Positions 22,637-35,028 are shown, counted from the first letter of the stretch. The stretch is DNA of 64,000 nucleotides from Cryptomeria japonica (GCF_030272615.1 NC_081412.1:671856852-671920851), one strand, 5' to 3'. The notes: generated by a model not told the origin, from the sequence alone. Program-made: numbers and translations.

Positions 22637-25335
22637 AAACACCAAAAAGATCAATTTTTTTTTTTTTTTTAACCAATAACATGTTTGAATGTTGAAAATG
22701 TCACACAGGTTGCGATTTTGACACTGTTTTGGTGTGTTTGGCATTATTTTGGCGCTATTCCCCCTGTTTCAGTGCTTTTCCCTTCTCTGTCTTTCCCTTT
22801 CTTTTAATACGTTTGTGTTAAATAGTGCCTCTGTTCAAACGCAGACTAGCGCTATTGTAACAAAACGTTGTACAAATCACTTTGTAACCAAAAAAAATAA
22901 AAAACCAAAAAAAAATAAAAAATTTAGGCTTGTAGAAGCCCACCAAATAGGCGGATTTTACTAACTATTTTTCTCTTTTGTGCAGATTTAAATTAGATTA
23001 AAGAGTAGATTTATATTTTTTACTAACTTGTTTTTGAAGTTGGTTTTAAAAATGAATTCACTTTTTATTTTGGTTTAAAATTAACTTCACATTTCAAATT
23101 TGAGCTTTTGAAAAAGAATCACACATTTGTTTGGGGCTATTAAAAATAATTTCATTGTTCAAAGGTAAAAAGAACCACAAACTTATACAAAAACAACTTT
23201 ATTTTTTTGCAAGTTAGGAAACAAACTTCGTTTTGGTTCTTAAAATCAACAAGGCAAATTTTATTTCTTGCATCAAGATAAAACTCACAATCCACACTTC
23301 CATTTTTGGTGCAAATAAAATTCACAATCAACTTGTCTCATTTTCAAAGCAATTTTACTTCATGCAAACGTGTTTTTTATTAAGTTGACCAGGATTTCAA
23401 ATTCTAGTTTACTCAAACAATTGCCTTTGAAAATTAAAAAGAACACCATGATTGTTGGAGCAACATCTCCAAATAGTTAGATCACATTGCAATGACAGAT
23501 TAAAAAGAACAAGTGTTTTTCGTGCTTGGCACACTTGTGCAAAGAGTTGGTCGAGTGGTCCTACTTCTAACACACACTATCCTCTCCCTTGGCTTTCGTG
23601 GTCCTAGGTGCAAGAGAAAAGTGTTAGTAACACTCAAAAATTTTATCTTTTTAAGAGAGGCCTGCCAAGAGACACATCACTCTTGGGAACGACCTTGAGC
23701 GGTAAATCCTTCGAGCCGCTATAGAAATCAGGTGTGAGCGAAAGTTGTAGCCTTGGGTATAGCTGTTCCTACAGTGTAACTGGCCGAAAGGACAAATGGG
23801 CCCCACCACCAGTTACAAGGCTATTAAGTGAGTCACTGTAGAATGAACTTATGTCCAAAAACATCGAACATGACTAAACACCTTTAAGTAGTAGCCCACC
23901 CGTTCTATTGATTGAGGATATTTGCGATATAATTTAGTGCAAGAGCATAGATGGTTTTGCTCCCAAGATACTCACCATACATATTTCCTTGAGTAGAAAC
24001 ATAGCTTTTTGAAAAGTCACTTGTGGCTTGATAAAAGTGGTGACTCCCCCATCATAGGGATCATCTATTTGTTATGCTCGTGCAAGACTTAGTATATCAC
24101 ATCCTTACCTGCCACGGCGGGATTCATAAGGTATGTAGTACCAAAGTCGAAGAAATATCAAGATGTGGGCTAAATTTATCACAACTGGCCATTTGACCTT
24201 AGGGATAAAAAGTGTTTGAAGTGTGTTCGTTTTACAGACCTAGTGCGAATTGAGCCGACTTCAGGCTTTGGAAATACACCTTAAAATAAATCTAAAGGAA
24301 GGGTCAAAAAACAAGTCCAAGAATTGGGTTGATCTAGACCCATACTCATTTGTGCCTTTGAGGCTACAATCTTGTGTTTGTGTGCTTGCTTTGTTTTCTT
24401 GTCAAAGAAAAATCAGAAAATCAATCCCAAAAACAAAGTATTCATCCAACATCTGTCAACACAACCAAAAATACCAAAAACAAAGTGCAAACAAACAAAG
24501 AGTCAAAAATTTATGACCATTCTTCACATCTTGCGAAAGAAGAAGTGTCATCAGAATATTACCTTGAAAAGAAGACCATTAAGCTCAAAGGCTTTGATCA
24601 AAAGGAGGAAATTCTTCTATCTCAATAGACAAATATTTGTCTCACATAGAGTCTTTCTACATCGCATGCGTCTCTATCTTCAAGGTAAAACAAACGAGTT
24701 TGATTCCGAATCATTGAACCGCAGAGCTTTTATGCAATATAGAGCTCTGAGTTATCACAAAAATCAAGGAGGAAAGATTAATCCCAACTTCTTCCCAAAC
24801 ATCTGTATCACCTACAACACAGCTCGAGAAATGCCACCAACGCCTGAAAGGGAAGAAGTAGAGTTTGTTCCATTTGTAACACAAAGTTTTTATTAAAGTT
24901 GAAAACAAAACATCCATCATCTCATTCATACATCATTTTTCCATCATCAATTCATCCCAAAACTCTCAAAACATTAAGAGGTTCTTGTCCCAAGATTCCT
25001 TTTTTAGATATTGCTTGAAATCAAACACATCACATCACTTTTAGATTGTTTCTACATCTAGGATAAGCTCATCCTAAGAGACACATCTACGCAAGTTAAA
25101 ACTAGTTCATGAGTGAATCCTCTCATTGCTAGGTAGTCAAAATCTGTAACACATCTCAGATTTCTCTACACCTTATCACATCCAAACTCATCAAAACAAA
25201 CAAGCAATTCAAAGAAAGAATTCTGGTTACATTTACCTTTAGAGTGCTAGAGATCTACAATCCACTAATCATCCATCTTTCATCGAACAACTCATCATCA
25301 TCTTCAATCAACTTCAACACAAACTTGCAAACAAA
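22637..25335 (+). other. Long 5' leader of A
   Basis: It holds AGCGCTATTGT-like words at about 22740-22870, A-rich tracts, and a more GC-rich block at about 23690-24240 that is conserved with C (about 47180-47730). It also has a small conserved frame (24374-24625). The length suits Tat-type elements. It probably carries packaging and translation-control signals, but none is proven. Confidence 0.65.
24374..24625 (+). other. Small conserved upstream frame in A's leader
   Basis: It encodes about 84 residues ending TIKLKGFDQKEEILLSQ. C has a matching frame (46823-47095, minus) ending TIELKGFNQKEEVILS with the stop at almost the same place. A second overlapping frame is also conserved, so this may be shared ancestry rather than selection for a peptide. 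No known domain. Confidence 0.35.
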
Positions 25336-26646
25336 ATGGCTCAAACCCGATCGCGATCAAGGCAACGAGAAATAGAAATTGAGGAAGAAGAGGACAACCT
25401 CAATGAATTTCAAGAAGCACTTGGAGGAAATGTAAATGATGAAAACCCAAGTAGTCCCACTCCTTCAACAATCGAAAGGGTTCAGCATAACCCTCACTTT
25501 AACAGATTATTTGATGAAATTCTCAGGAGCAATGCGGATGCTCACTTCTTAAGACTTGCTCAAGAAGGAGCCAAACTCCCCTCAGACTTTGATCTTGCCC
25601 AATTAAGACAAGCATCAGAAAGACAAAGTCGCCATGAGGAGGAAAGACGTAGAGATCCCATCAGATATAACATCCCTCGAGGTAACCCACCACCTCCTCC
25701 TCCAAATGAAATGGAGATGTTGCGGCAACAAGTCGTGAATCTCGCCCAACAACTTCATAGTGGTGTTAAGACCAATCTATTTTCACTTAATGACATCTGT
25801 CCCTATCCGTTTGATAGGAATCTTTATATGCCACCCTTTCCACGCGGGTTTGAAACACCCAAATTTGAAAAATATAGAGGAAAGGGGGATCCCCGTGATC
25901 ATGTCCGAGAATTTCATTCTGCTTGTCTTGAAGTAGCTTATGAGGACACATACCTAATGCGCCTTTTTCCCCAAAGCTTGGGCAGAACAACCACATCATG
26001 GTTTTCCCGACTTCCAGGTGGCATTAGAACATTTGAGGAACTCATCCAGAAGTTCCTATCTCATTACTCTTATAATATTGAACGCGACATCACCATGGCT
26101 GATCTATGCAACACCAAACAAAAACCAGGTGAATTATTCGCAGTATTCCTGCAACGATGGCGCCAAATGTCTAGCAGACGTTCTCTTCAGTTACCTGAAC
26201 GAGAACTAGTGGAAATTTTCATTTCCAACTTAAACGAAGAAATGGAATTTCACCTGGATGTCAAAGACACAGACTCTTTTAACGATATGATCACCAAGGG
26301 TATAAAATGTGAAAGGGCACTCATCAAAAAAGGACTCATCAAAATCTTTAATGAACCAAAAGATGCTCCTCGCCCGCGCTTCAATAGCGATAAACCGAAC
26401 TTCTGGAACAAGAATAAGAACATCGTTAACGATGGAGTTGTGGATGCTCGGACTGTCCAAAATGCACAACCTGTGGTTCGGTTTGCAGGACAAAATCCTC
26501 CACCTCAAAATAACACAAATGTTCCTCTTAATCAAGGTCGCATCACATCTCATGATGAACCAAGACCTCGTCCACAAAAACAAAAACGCACATACACTCC
26601 CTTAGGGGAACCCATTGAAACAGTGTTGCGACAACTCCTCTCTTAA
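25336..26646 (+). pseudogene. gag: Element A gag segment
   Basis: ATG at 25336 (MAQTRSRSRQREIEIEEEE). After an acidic N-terminus and a proline run (about residues 118-125), residues about 150-330 form a Ty3-type gag (retrotransposon gag family) with CPYPFDRNLYMPPFPRGFET and RLFPQSLGRTTTSWFSRLPG. The segment ends at a TAA (26644-26646) where C has CAA. The nucleic-acid binding Cys/His motif lies just after this stop, in the same frame. It would form the virus-like particle. Confidence 0.93.
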
Positions 26647-26649
26647 AAT

Positions 26650-28194
26650 TTGGTCACTCTACCTAAGCTATCAAACTATGAGCCTCAAGTCAAACCAGCA
26701 TGGTGGAAAGATACTGAACACTGTGAGTTCCATCAAGGAAGAGGACACAAGACAAGTAATTGTCACCGATTGAAAGATCTCATTCAGGATCTTATTGACC
26801 AAGGAGAAATTGAAATTGAAGGGCATGACCCAAAAACAACCAATAATGATCATCAGATGTTCAAGAATCCACTTCCATCGCAAGATCAAAAGGGTCCTTC
26901 GACGTCCAGTCGAGGTCCTGATACCACTGATTATACGCAAGCTGCGTATAATTACACTGTAAATCACTTGTATGATGCCAGTGAACAAATTGCAACCATA
27001 ACCTTCAAAAATCCCACCTCAAATTGCAATGTTGTTACACGTCGTGGCAAGGTCACCATCAAGGCAGCTCCACAAGGCACCACCTCCAATCCAAAGCAGT
27101 ACAATCTTGTGGAACAATTAGACAAAACGCCTGCGCTCATATCCATTTTAGAACTATTACACCTATCGCCATCTCATAAAACAATCTTAAATCAAGCACT
27201 CCAAGAGGTGTCAGTCCCTGCAAACCTGAACACAGACCAATTTCAAGCCATGGTTGGAAATCTAAAGTCATCACCTTGTCTCACTTTTTCCGAAAGTGAC
27301 AACTCTTCGTTCCAGCAACCTCATAACGCCTCACTCCACATTGAAGGCTTTGTCAACCAACACAGGATCAAGCGAGTCTTGATAGATAATGGAGCAGGCC
27401 TAAACATTTGTACACTACAGTTGGTCACAGCATTGGGATATGCAATAGAATCAGTGGATCCTCGCAAGAAGATCACCATCAAGGCCTATGATGATGCAGA
27501 GCGTTCATCCAAAGGAGCGGTGGTGCTACCAATCCGAGTGGGCCCTATGGTAAAGCACATCATCTGTCAGGTTCTGGACCTTCCTCTGCCATATAATCTA
27601 TTATTAGGGAGACCTTGGATACATGCCATGCAAGCCGTTCCATCTACCTACCATCAATGTATCAAGTTCCCACATAATGGTGCAGAGATCACAATCTTGG
27701 GCGATGCAAATCCCTTTGCGTTTTGCCATAATATCAGCCATCAACCAGAGATTACTGTTCCTAATAATAGGGAAGCCATTTCCTCCACATCATATGTAAA
27801 TCCCGCCTCTCTTGCCAGTTCGAACACCCCTATGCCCAAGCAAGAAAAGCTTAAAATGAAAGTCGCAGAGGAAGGTCCTGGAGAATACAACTTGAGTCAG
27901 CTCTTTTGTGTGGGACAAATGCCCACTTCTCCTAGAACACATGGTAAACCACAGCAGTTGCTCCAGCAACCACTAATCACGCCAGCATGTGCCTTAACGC
28001 CTTTCATCCTTGGAAAGAGTCAAGAGGAAGAAACACAAGATGAGGACCTAGCGGACTGGATCTATAAGGATCCCATCACCACTGATAAACCGCAAGTTAC
28101 ACTTCCTACGGAACAGTATGGTAAAGGCCTCCTCATTATGCAAAGAATGGGGTATGATGGTCAGAGTGCTTTGGGATACTGCAAACAAGGATGA
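26650..28194 (+). pseudogene. pol: Element A: zinc motif, protease and G-patch segment
   Basis: The frame continues from gag without a shift. First comes a Cys/His motif, CEFHQGRGHKTSNC (about 26722-26763). Next is an aspartic protease with active-site region VLIDNGAGLN (Asp codon at 27385) and LLLGRPWIHAM near 27600. At the end is a G-patch-like stretch, YGKGLLIMQRMGYDGQSALG (about 28117-28176). A TGA at 28192-28194 interrupts the G-patch; C has CAA there. The protease would cut the polyprotein. Confidence 0.9.
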
Positions 28195-30111
28195 CATGAA
28201 CCACTGCTGCCAGAGTTCAAGCCCAAAGGTAATACAGGCCTAGGCTTTGAAAAAGAGATCCTTCCTAAACTCAGATTTAAAGGAAAACCTAGCAAACCAT
28301 TTTGCCCACCTACTGTAAAGAGGACACCTTTCATAATCAAAGCACCATCAAGCAATATTGTCACTGCCCCATCAAGGCTCACAAACCCACCGCAACCGTC
28401 ATCAGTGCCAAAAATCCCACCAATCGAACTAGTAATCCCATCCACAGCAGTCATCACATCAATAAAACCATTCATAGCAGCAACTATATTGGAACCCGTA
28501 GCAGCATCTATGGCACCAGCCGTTCCAATAGAAGCCACTAAATCAATCCTGTCGATACTTCCAGTGATAGATCCTTTAAATCCTATCACGATTCCTGCAG
28601 CACCGATCACTACAAGGATACATAAACCAATCACACCTGCCGTGTTTAACTCCAAAGACATCCCAGTATGGTATAGCAATCGGATGCTGGAGAGTGATTC
28701 AGAGACCGACTCACATGAGTGGGAATTCGATTCAGTGCAACTTAACACTTCAGATGAGGAAGACACATCACCACCTCCACCCCGCAAAGACATCCCTGTT
28801 TACGGAGAAGCACAGATAAAGACCACTTGGGTACCTGAGCTGGAAACATCTTCCACAGACCCTACGTCTCATCCTACGCCTGATTCTGACAGGGAGAGTA
28901 CCATCAACGACCTTCACCACACTGTCTTAACCCTCACTGATACATCTCCCGCACTTAACCTAATCGATGATGTAATGCCCATTGTCCACCCTGAACTCAT
29001 CGAATGGAACCAACCAAATCCCCCATGTCTTGACCTCTTCCAAAACGATGAGGCTATCATTGACTTTTTGGAATTAAGGGATAATCTACCAAGCGGGGAT
29101 CACAAAGCTGGATTCGCCATTGAACTTAATAGCGCAGCATACTTCGGGGCGGATGCCAAACCCTTCAGCTGCAAAAATATAACATTAAAACATGGCACTT
29201 CTAGTGAAAACCACACTGTGGCACTGTTTGATCCAACAAAAGTAAAAAGAAAGAGCGTATCCAACGGTGAAAACCTCTCTGAGGCGCCTGAGGATGAAGG
29301 GTTTGACATTCTCCCTGCTAATACACAACAGGAACGATCAACGATCCTCATTGAGGAGACCAAAGAATACAATGTGGGGACTCCTGAAAACCCTCATATC
29401 ATACATCTGGCATCTCTTCTCACTCCAGAGGAACAACCTCAATTCATAGAGTTCTTCCAGAAGCGTCAGATCAACTTCGCATGGTCATATGCAGACATGC
29501 CTGGGCTTGATCCTGATTTAGTCATGCATCATCTCACAGTAGCAAAAGGAGCCAAACCTATCGAGCAGAAGCTTCGTAAGATGCATCCTCAGATTGCCGT
29601 GCTAGTCAAAACAGAACTCAAGAAACTCCTGCATGTTGGTTTCATTAGACCAATTGATTATGCAGAATGGATCTCCAATATTGTGCCTGTCGGCAAACCA
29701 AAAGGGGGCATCTGCATTTGTACTGACTTCAGAGATCTAAATAAGGCATGTCCTAAGGATGACTTTCCCCTACCAAATATCGACATCATAGTGGATCTAA
29801 CAGCAGGACATGCCATGCTTTCACTCATGGATGGCTTTTCAGGATACAATCAAATAAAGATCGCACCAGAGGATCAACATAAGACAGCCTTCACATGTCC
29901 ATGGGGCACATACTGCTGGAATGTAATGCCTTTTGGTCTAAAGAATGCAGGAGCGACCTATCAACGAGCAATGACCACCATCTTCCATGACATGATGCAT
30001 ACTATGATGGAAGATTATGTGGATGATTTACTAGCAAAATCACTCACAAGAGAAGGACATCTCCATATCTTAGATCAAATCTTTGATAGACTGGAACAGT
30101 ACCATGTTTGA
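28195..30111 (+). pseudogene. pol: Element A: acidic linker and reverse transcriptase
   Basis: The same frame continues. A linker of about 400 residues contains an Ile/Ala/Pro-rich part and an acidic Ser cluster (SDSETDSHEWEFDS). RT starts about 29560: ICTDFRDLNKACPKDDFPLP, LMDGFSGYNQIKI, VMPFGLKNAGATYQRAM, and the catalytic YVDD at 30016-30027. It ends at TGA (30109-30111) after EQYHV. C carries TGA at the same codon. All RT motifs up to that stop look intact. Confidence 0.95.
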
Positions 30112-31536
30112 CTCAACCCAAAGAAATGTGTCTTCGGAGTGACCTCCGGGAAGCTTCTAGGATACATTGTCTCAAGAAAAGGTATTGAGGTCGATCTAGC
30201 AAAGGTTAAGGCAATAATGGACATGCCACCTCCAAAGAATATCAGTCAGCTAAGAACACTACAAGGACGGCTTCAATCTATCCGCAGATTCATTGCACAA
30301 TTGGCTGATAAGTGTCACCCATTCACACACCTGCTACACAAGAACATCCGCTTTCAGTGGGATGACAGATGCCAGCAAGCATTTCAGGCGCTTAAAGACT
30401 ATCTCATGAATCCACCATTGCTGATGCCACCAGATCCAAGTAGACCATTGTTACTTTATATCTCAGCAACCAGTACAGCATTGGGTGTACTACTGGCACA
30501 ACATAATGCAGAAGGAAAAGAGTGTGCTATTTACTACATCTCTCGCACACTTGTGGGCTATGAACTCAATTACACACCTATTGAGCGAGCTTGCCTAGCA
30601 GTAATCTTGGCAGCCACTAAACTGAGGCACTATCTGTTAACACACAAGGTGCAACTCATTGCAAAGATTGATCCACTCAAGTATTTACTTAACAAAGCAG
30701 CATTGACAGGTCGCTTAGCTAAATGGGTAATGATTCTAAGTGAATTCGACATTGAGTATGTGGACCGTAAAGCTATCAAAGGTCAGGTCATTGCAGATCA
30801 ATTGGCCGATGCACCACTCATAGGCGATCATCCTCTCATTTCCAATTTTCCAGATGAAGAGATATTCATGATCACAGAAGCACAACCATGGAAACTATAT
30901 TTTGATGGTTCATACACTAGGCACGGCTCGGGGGCAGGCATTCTGTTTATCACACCTCAAGGTGATAGCATCCCGAAGTCTTACAGGCTCACATTTCCAT
31001 GCACAAACAACATAGCAGAGTATGAGGCCTTGATCACAGGACTCAGGTTAGCCGTACAATGGAAATTACAAGAACTACAAGTATATGGCGACTCACAACT
31101 GGTCATTCGACAAGCAACTAATGAATATCAGACCAAAGATGATAAACTCATGCCATACAAGCAAATGGTGGACAGTCTAAAGACATCATTTACTACTATC
31201 ACTTTTGAGCAGATACCAAGAGATCAGAATCGAGCTGCTGACGCTATGGCTACCATCGCATCTCTACTAGATCTTCCACAGAATTCAACACGCTACGAGT
31301 TCTTGGTAGAACAACTTTGGATTCCCAGTTATGATATCCCCGAATCTGAAATGATATGTTGCCTTGTTGGTTCTGAATCCCCATGGTACGGTGAGTTCTA
31401 CACCTATCTCCGCGATCACACCCTTCCTCCCAACCAATCAAATAACCAACGTAAAACCTTCATTCGCCAAACTGCTCGATATACCATTATTGCCGAAACC
31501 GTATACCGACGCAGTCTTGATGGTACTCTCCTTTGA
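30112..31536 (+). pseudogene. pol: Element A: RT thumb and two RNase H domains
   Basis: It holds the RT connection region, then a native gypsy RNase H remnant (YISATSTALGVLLAQ), in which the usual first catalytic Asp is replaced. A second, archaeal-type RNase H follows: LYFDGSYTRHGSGAGI (Asp codon 30904), EYEALITGLRLAV, YGDSQLVIRQ and NRAADAMA, so Asp, Glu, Asp and Asp are present. This double arrangement is known for the Tat lineage and supports that assignment. It ends at TGA 31534-31536 where C has CAA. Confidence 0.93.
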
Positions 31537-32640
31537 TGTCTAGAACAAGGTGAGATAACAAAGGCTTTAGAAGAGGTACATGAAGGAATTTGCGGGACTC
31601 ACTCAAGTGGTCCATCACTAGCCAAGAAGATCATGCGAGCTGGATACTATTGGCCATCTATGGAAAAGGATTCCTACTACTTTGTTAGGAAGTGCAAAAA
31701 ATGTCAAGTTCATGGCGACCTAATACATGCACCAGCTCAAGAACTGCAACCAATCACAACACCATGGCCTTTTTGTCAATGGGGTCTTGATCTTGTGGGT
31801 AAAATCCATCCATCTTCATCCAATGGCCATAAATTCATTATTACCGCCACCGAATATTTCACCAAGTGGATCGAAGCTGTTCCACTTACCCAAGTCACCG
31901 GCAAGCAGATCGCCTCATTCATCCTCAATTACATCATCTGTCGGTATGGTGTGCCCATGTCCATTGTCACAGATAACGGTCTTCCTTTCAAAAATCAGGA
32001 TGTCCGTGAGCTTTGTGATAAATTTCATATCCAACACCGCTTTTCCACTCCCTATTACCCACAAGGCAATGGTCAGGCCGAAGCATCCAATAAAAACATA
32101 TTGAGAATCCTAAAGAAGACAGTCAATGATGCCGGTCGTGATTGGCATGTTCAACTAAATCCAGCGCTATGGGCATATCGAACTAGCATTCGGACCCCTA
32201 CAGGTGCAACTCCTTACTCATTGGTCTATGGTGCTGAAGCTATCCTACCTATTGAGGTTGAGATACCATCATTACGAGTTTCCTTGCATAATCTCATCGA
32301 TGATGACGCATACAGAGTATCCCGTCTTTAGGACTTAGAGTTACTTGATGAGAAACAACAAGCTGCATACAATCACCTCAAAGCCTATCAGCAGCGCATG
32401 AGCAGAAGCTACAATCACCGAGTTAGATCTCGTACATTTGAGGTAGGTGATCTTGTTCTTCGAGAAAATCCTCGCAACCAACCAAACAGAGAACATCAAG
32501 GCAAGTTTGAATCAAACTGGTTGGGCCCATATGTTGTCACTGCTGTATTCGGGTCCGGGGCATATCAGTTGGCTACATCAGAAGGCGAACCGCTTGCAGA
32601 TCCAATCAATAGCATGCACCTCAAATGGTTTTATACCTAA
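31537..32640 (+). pseudogene. pol: Element A: integrase
   Basis: Zinc-binding region: HEGICGTH and CKKCQVH. Catalytic triad: Asp in WGLDLVG (about 31785), Asp in VTDNGLPF (about 31970), and Glu in NGQAEASNKN (about 32075-32090). The C-terminal region includes FEVGDLVLRENPRNQ and ends LKWFYT with TAA at 32638-32640. A TAG at 32329-32331 stands where C has CAG. It inserts element DNA into the genome. I see no chromodomain. Confidence 0.94.
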
Positions 32641-32775
32641 GGTGTACAGAGCATCAGGCTCCACTGCACATCAGAAAATACCAAAAACATTCAGAAAATG
32701 TCCTGAAGAAAATACAAAAACATTCACAAAAGTAAAGAAACAAATCATGCATCCAAACGGTGAACAACCACTCCG

Positions 32776-32825
32776 GTGGCACCTTGGGTAAGTGCGATGG
32801 TGAAAACCTGGCAAACAGGTGCCAC
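32776..32825 (+). other. Conserved hairpin after pol in A
   Basis: The arms GTGGCACCT (32776-32784) and AGGTGCCAC (32817-32825) pair perfectly over 9 bp. The loop holds GGTAAGTGCGATGGTGAAAAC. The same arms occur in C (14548-14597). In D (59053-59103) two positions of the stem changed on both arms so that pairing is kept. It lies about 135 bp after the pol stop. Possible roles are RNA export, packaging or stop-codon context; none is shown. Confidence 0.72.
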
Positions 32826-35015
32826 TCGTAAAGGCAATGGCTCTAGTATCTTTCAGGCTCGTTGTAATCACATTCATGCACACATACATCCATCCATCCC
32901 AATCATGGCTTGTTATTTGATCTACAATTAAGAAAGTACTCCATGCATCTAGCATCCCACCTTTTTATAGTCAGGTCTACAAATTGGGGGCAATACCCTT
33001 ACCCTAGTGATGGAAGTGGATTCTACATTGTCTTATATATCATTATGCTCTTCATTTAGGCAATCTTCAGAAAATATCAAAAACATTCAAAAATGACTCT
33101 CAAAATACCAAAAACATTCAAAATTGTTTCACAAAATCCAAAAAAAAAAAAAAAAACGTCAGAAAACCCATCAAAAATCACACAAAAACATGGCAACACA
33201 TTGTACATATTCATCCATGCAGATACCAAAACAAGCATTGACAAATACTCACACAAATGACCACTTATCACTCGACCAAAACAATCAACATCAACAATCA
33301 AACTGTCTTTTCAACAAGGATGCATCCTTCCTTACCAAAACAAAGCCAAGACGACATTTTCTTTGACAAGAAAATTCTGTTAAGCTATCAAATACTTGGT
33401 TGATTTGTGAGTTCAATTGTTTGTTTATCTGTATCAGAATCTTTTCAACATTGTTTTGTATCGTTTGTGCATTATTTCCGATGAAGTACTGGGGCATGTA
33501 CTAATGGTGTCTACGTGGGAAGTTCACCAAGCTACATGATCTTATGCAAAATGCAGTCATAGATCATTACGGCTTGCTGACTACAGCGTATACCTCGACC
33601 ATATGAGCATGAACCATTACCAAGGATCCATATTCTTTATTCTTTATGTATATATTGTTTGTTTGCAGGTGCAATGCTCTTCCTTTGGTTCCTCCTACCT
33701 CATCCAAACTGGATAAAGGTTTTTTATCTCTTAGTACAGTATGAACTTGTCTCAGGATATGATCAGCCTAAGATCAAGGAGGACGATCCAAGTCATGCAT
33801 GAAAGGAGATAATCCTTGTCTGTTCCGCAAGCAATACTCAGGTCAACTTGATCCATTATATCAAGTTGCTTGTATTAACTTGCTATATCAAAATCCATGT
33901 AAGAAAGACTCTGGTCATCTTGAATCTTTATGTCAAGTTGCTTGTATTTTCTTACAACATTTTAAAGCTCAATGATGAAAAATAAAGCACCATGGATCGT
34001 CATTCCATCTCATTTGTATATATTGCATTTCGTTGCATTCCACCCATCCATACATTCATAATAGCTGCATATCATGCATACGTAGTCATAATAATGCATA
34101 CTCTATTTTACTCATCTTCTTCCATAGGACTCGATCCTAGTCCTCCATATCTTCTATCTAACATCAAATCCCCCCTCACCCTCCCTATCTTGATCATCAA
34201 CATCATCCTAATCCCTTCATCGCTTCCCATCCTCACTCATCCACAAAATTAAGCCAGTTACTCTATCTACACAGATACATCGACTCCCACACACCTAGAC
34301 TATCAACAGATACTCTGATCAAGTATCTTCGGGTCTCAACAGGTAATCGATTATGGTAATCCTAGACTACATCAGGCATTTATCATAATGACCTAGTCTC
34401 AACGGGGTTGCCATGATTCCCCACAACCATCCATCACACACACATACTATCAATTGATCAACCAATCAAACACAATCCAACGGACAATTACATCAATTGT
34501 CTACGTCTCAACGAGTATTTTGCTTCATATACCTTGACTTCATCGGGCAATTACATCAATTGTCTAAGTCACCATCAGGTCACTTTGATTCACTTACTCA
34601 GACTTTATCATGTTCAAGCGACCAACTGACATCAACTGTCACGCTTTGACTTGACCGGGGCAATTCAACCGATTGCACCAGATTGTCCAACCAATTTTGA
34701 TCAATTGTATAGCATCAATCCAAACCCCACACTACATCTGCTATGTATCTCTTGCATGACCTCAGGGTACTCGTTGGCTTGTTGTTTCTTCATATTCACT
34801 CCATTTTCTCCCATTCTTTCATCATTAGTTCTAATTTCTTCTATTCTACCTCCCCTCCACTTTGCATTCTTTTTCGAGAGATCGCCCGATTTTTCAAAAC
34901 AAAATTTGGCCCATCTCTCGAGGGGGCATACCACCCATTAAATTTACATTTTATGGGGCATTTCTTCACACCTATTTTTCTTTCTTTGAAACGACGCGAT
35001 AAACTGCACCGTCTC
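32826..35015 (+). other. 3' untranslated region of A, with the scar of the antisense PMD gene
   Basis: No supported frame. About 33300-34000 aligns with C 5440-6314 and 14022-14110 (reverse complement). About 34260-34460, in reverse complement, aligns with the 3' part of the PMD intron of C, including the TGTGTAG acceptor, but what follows is not the PMD exon. About 34700-35015 aligns with C 1454-1740, the region before the antisense start codon. Confidence 0.7.
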
Positions 35016-35028
35016 AAAGAGGGGCAAA
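35016..35028 (+). other. Polypurine tract of A
   Basis: AAAGAGGGGCAAA directly before the 3' LTR. Confidence 0.93.

Noticed and set aside
22650-22925. Poly-T and A-rich tracts near 22655 and 22890 as a SINE or processed pseudogene tail
   Set aside because: They are part of A's leader, no TSD or promoter boxes accompany them, and C has collinear sequence there.
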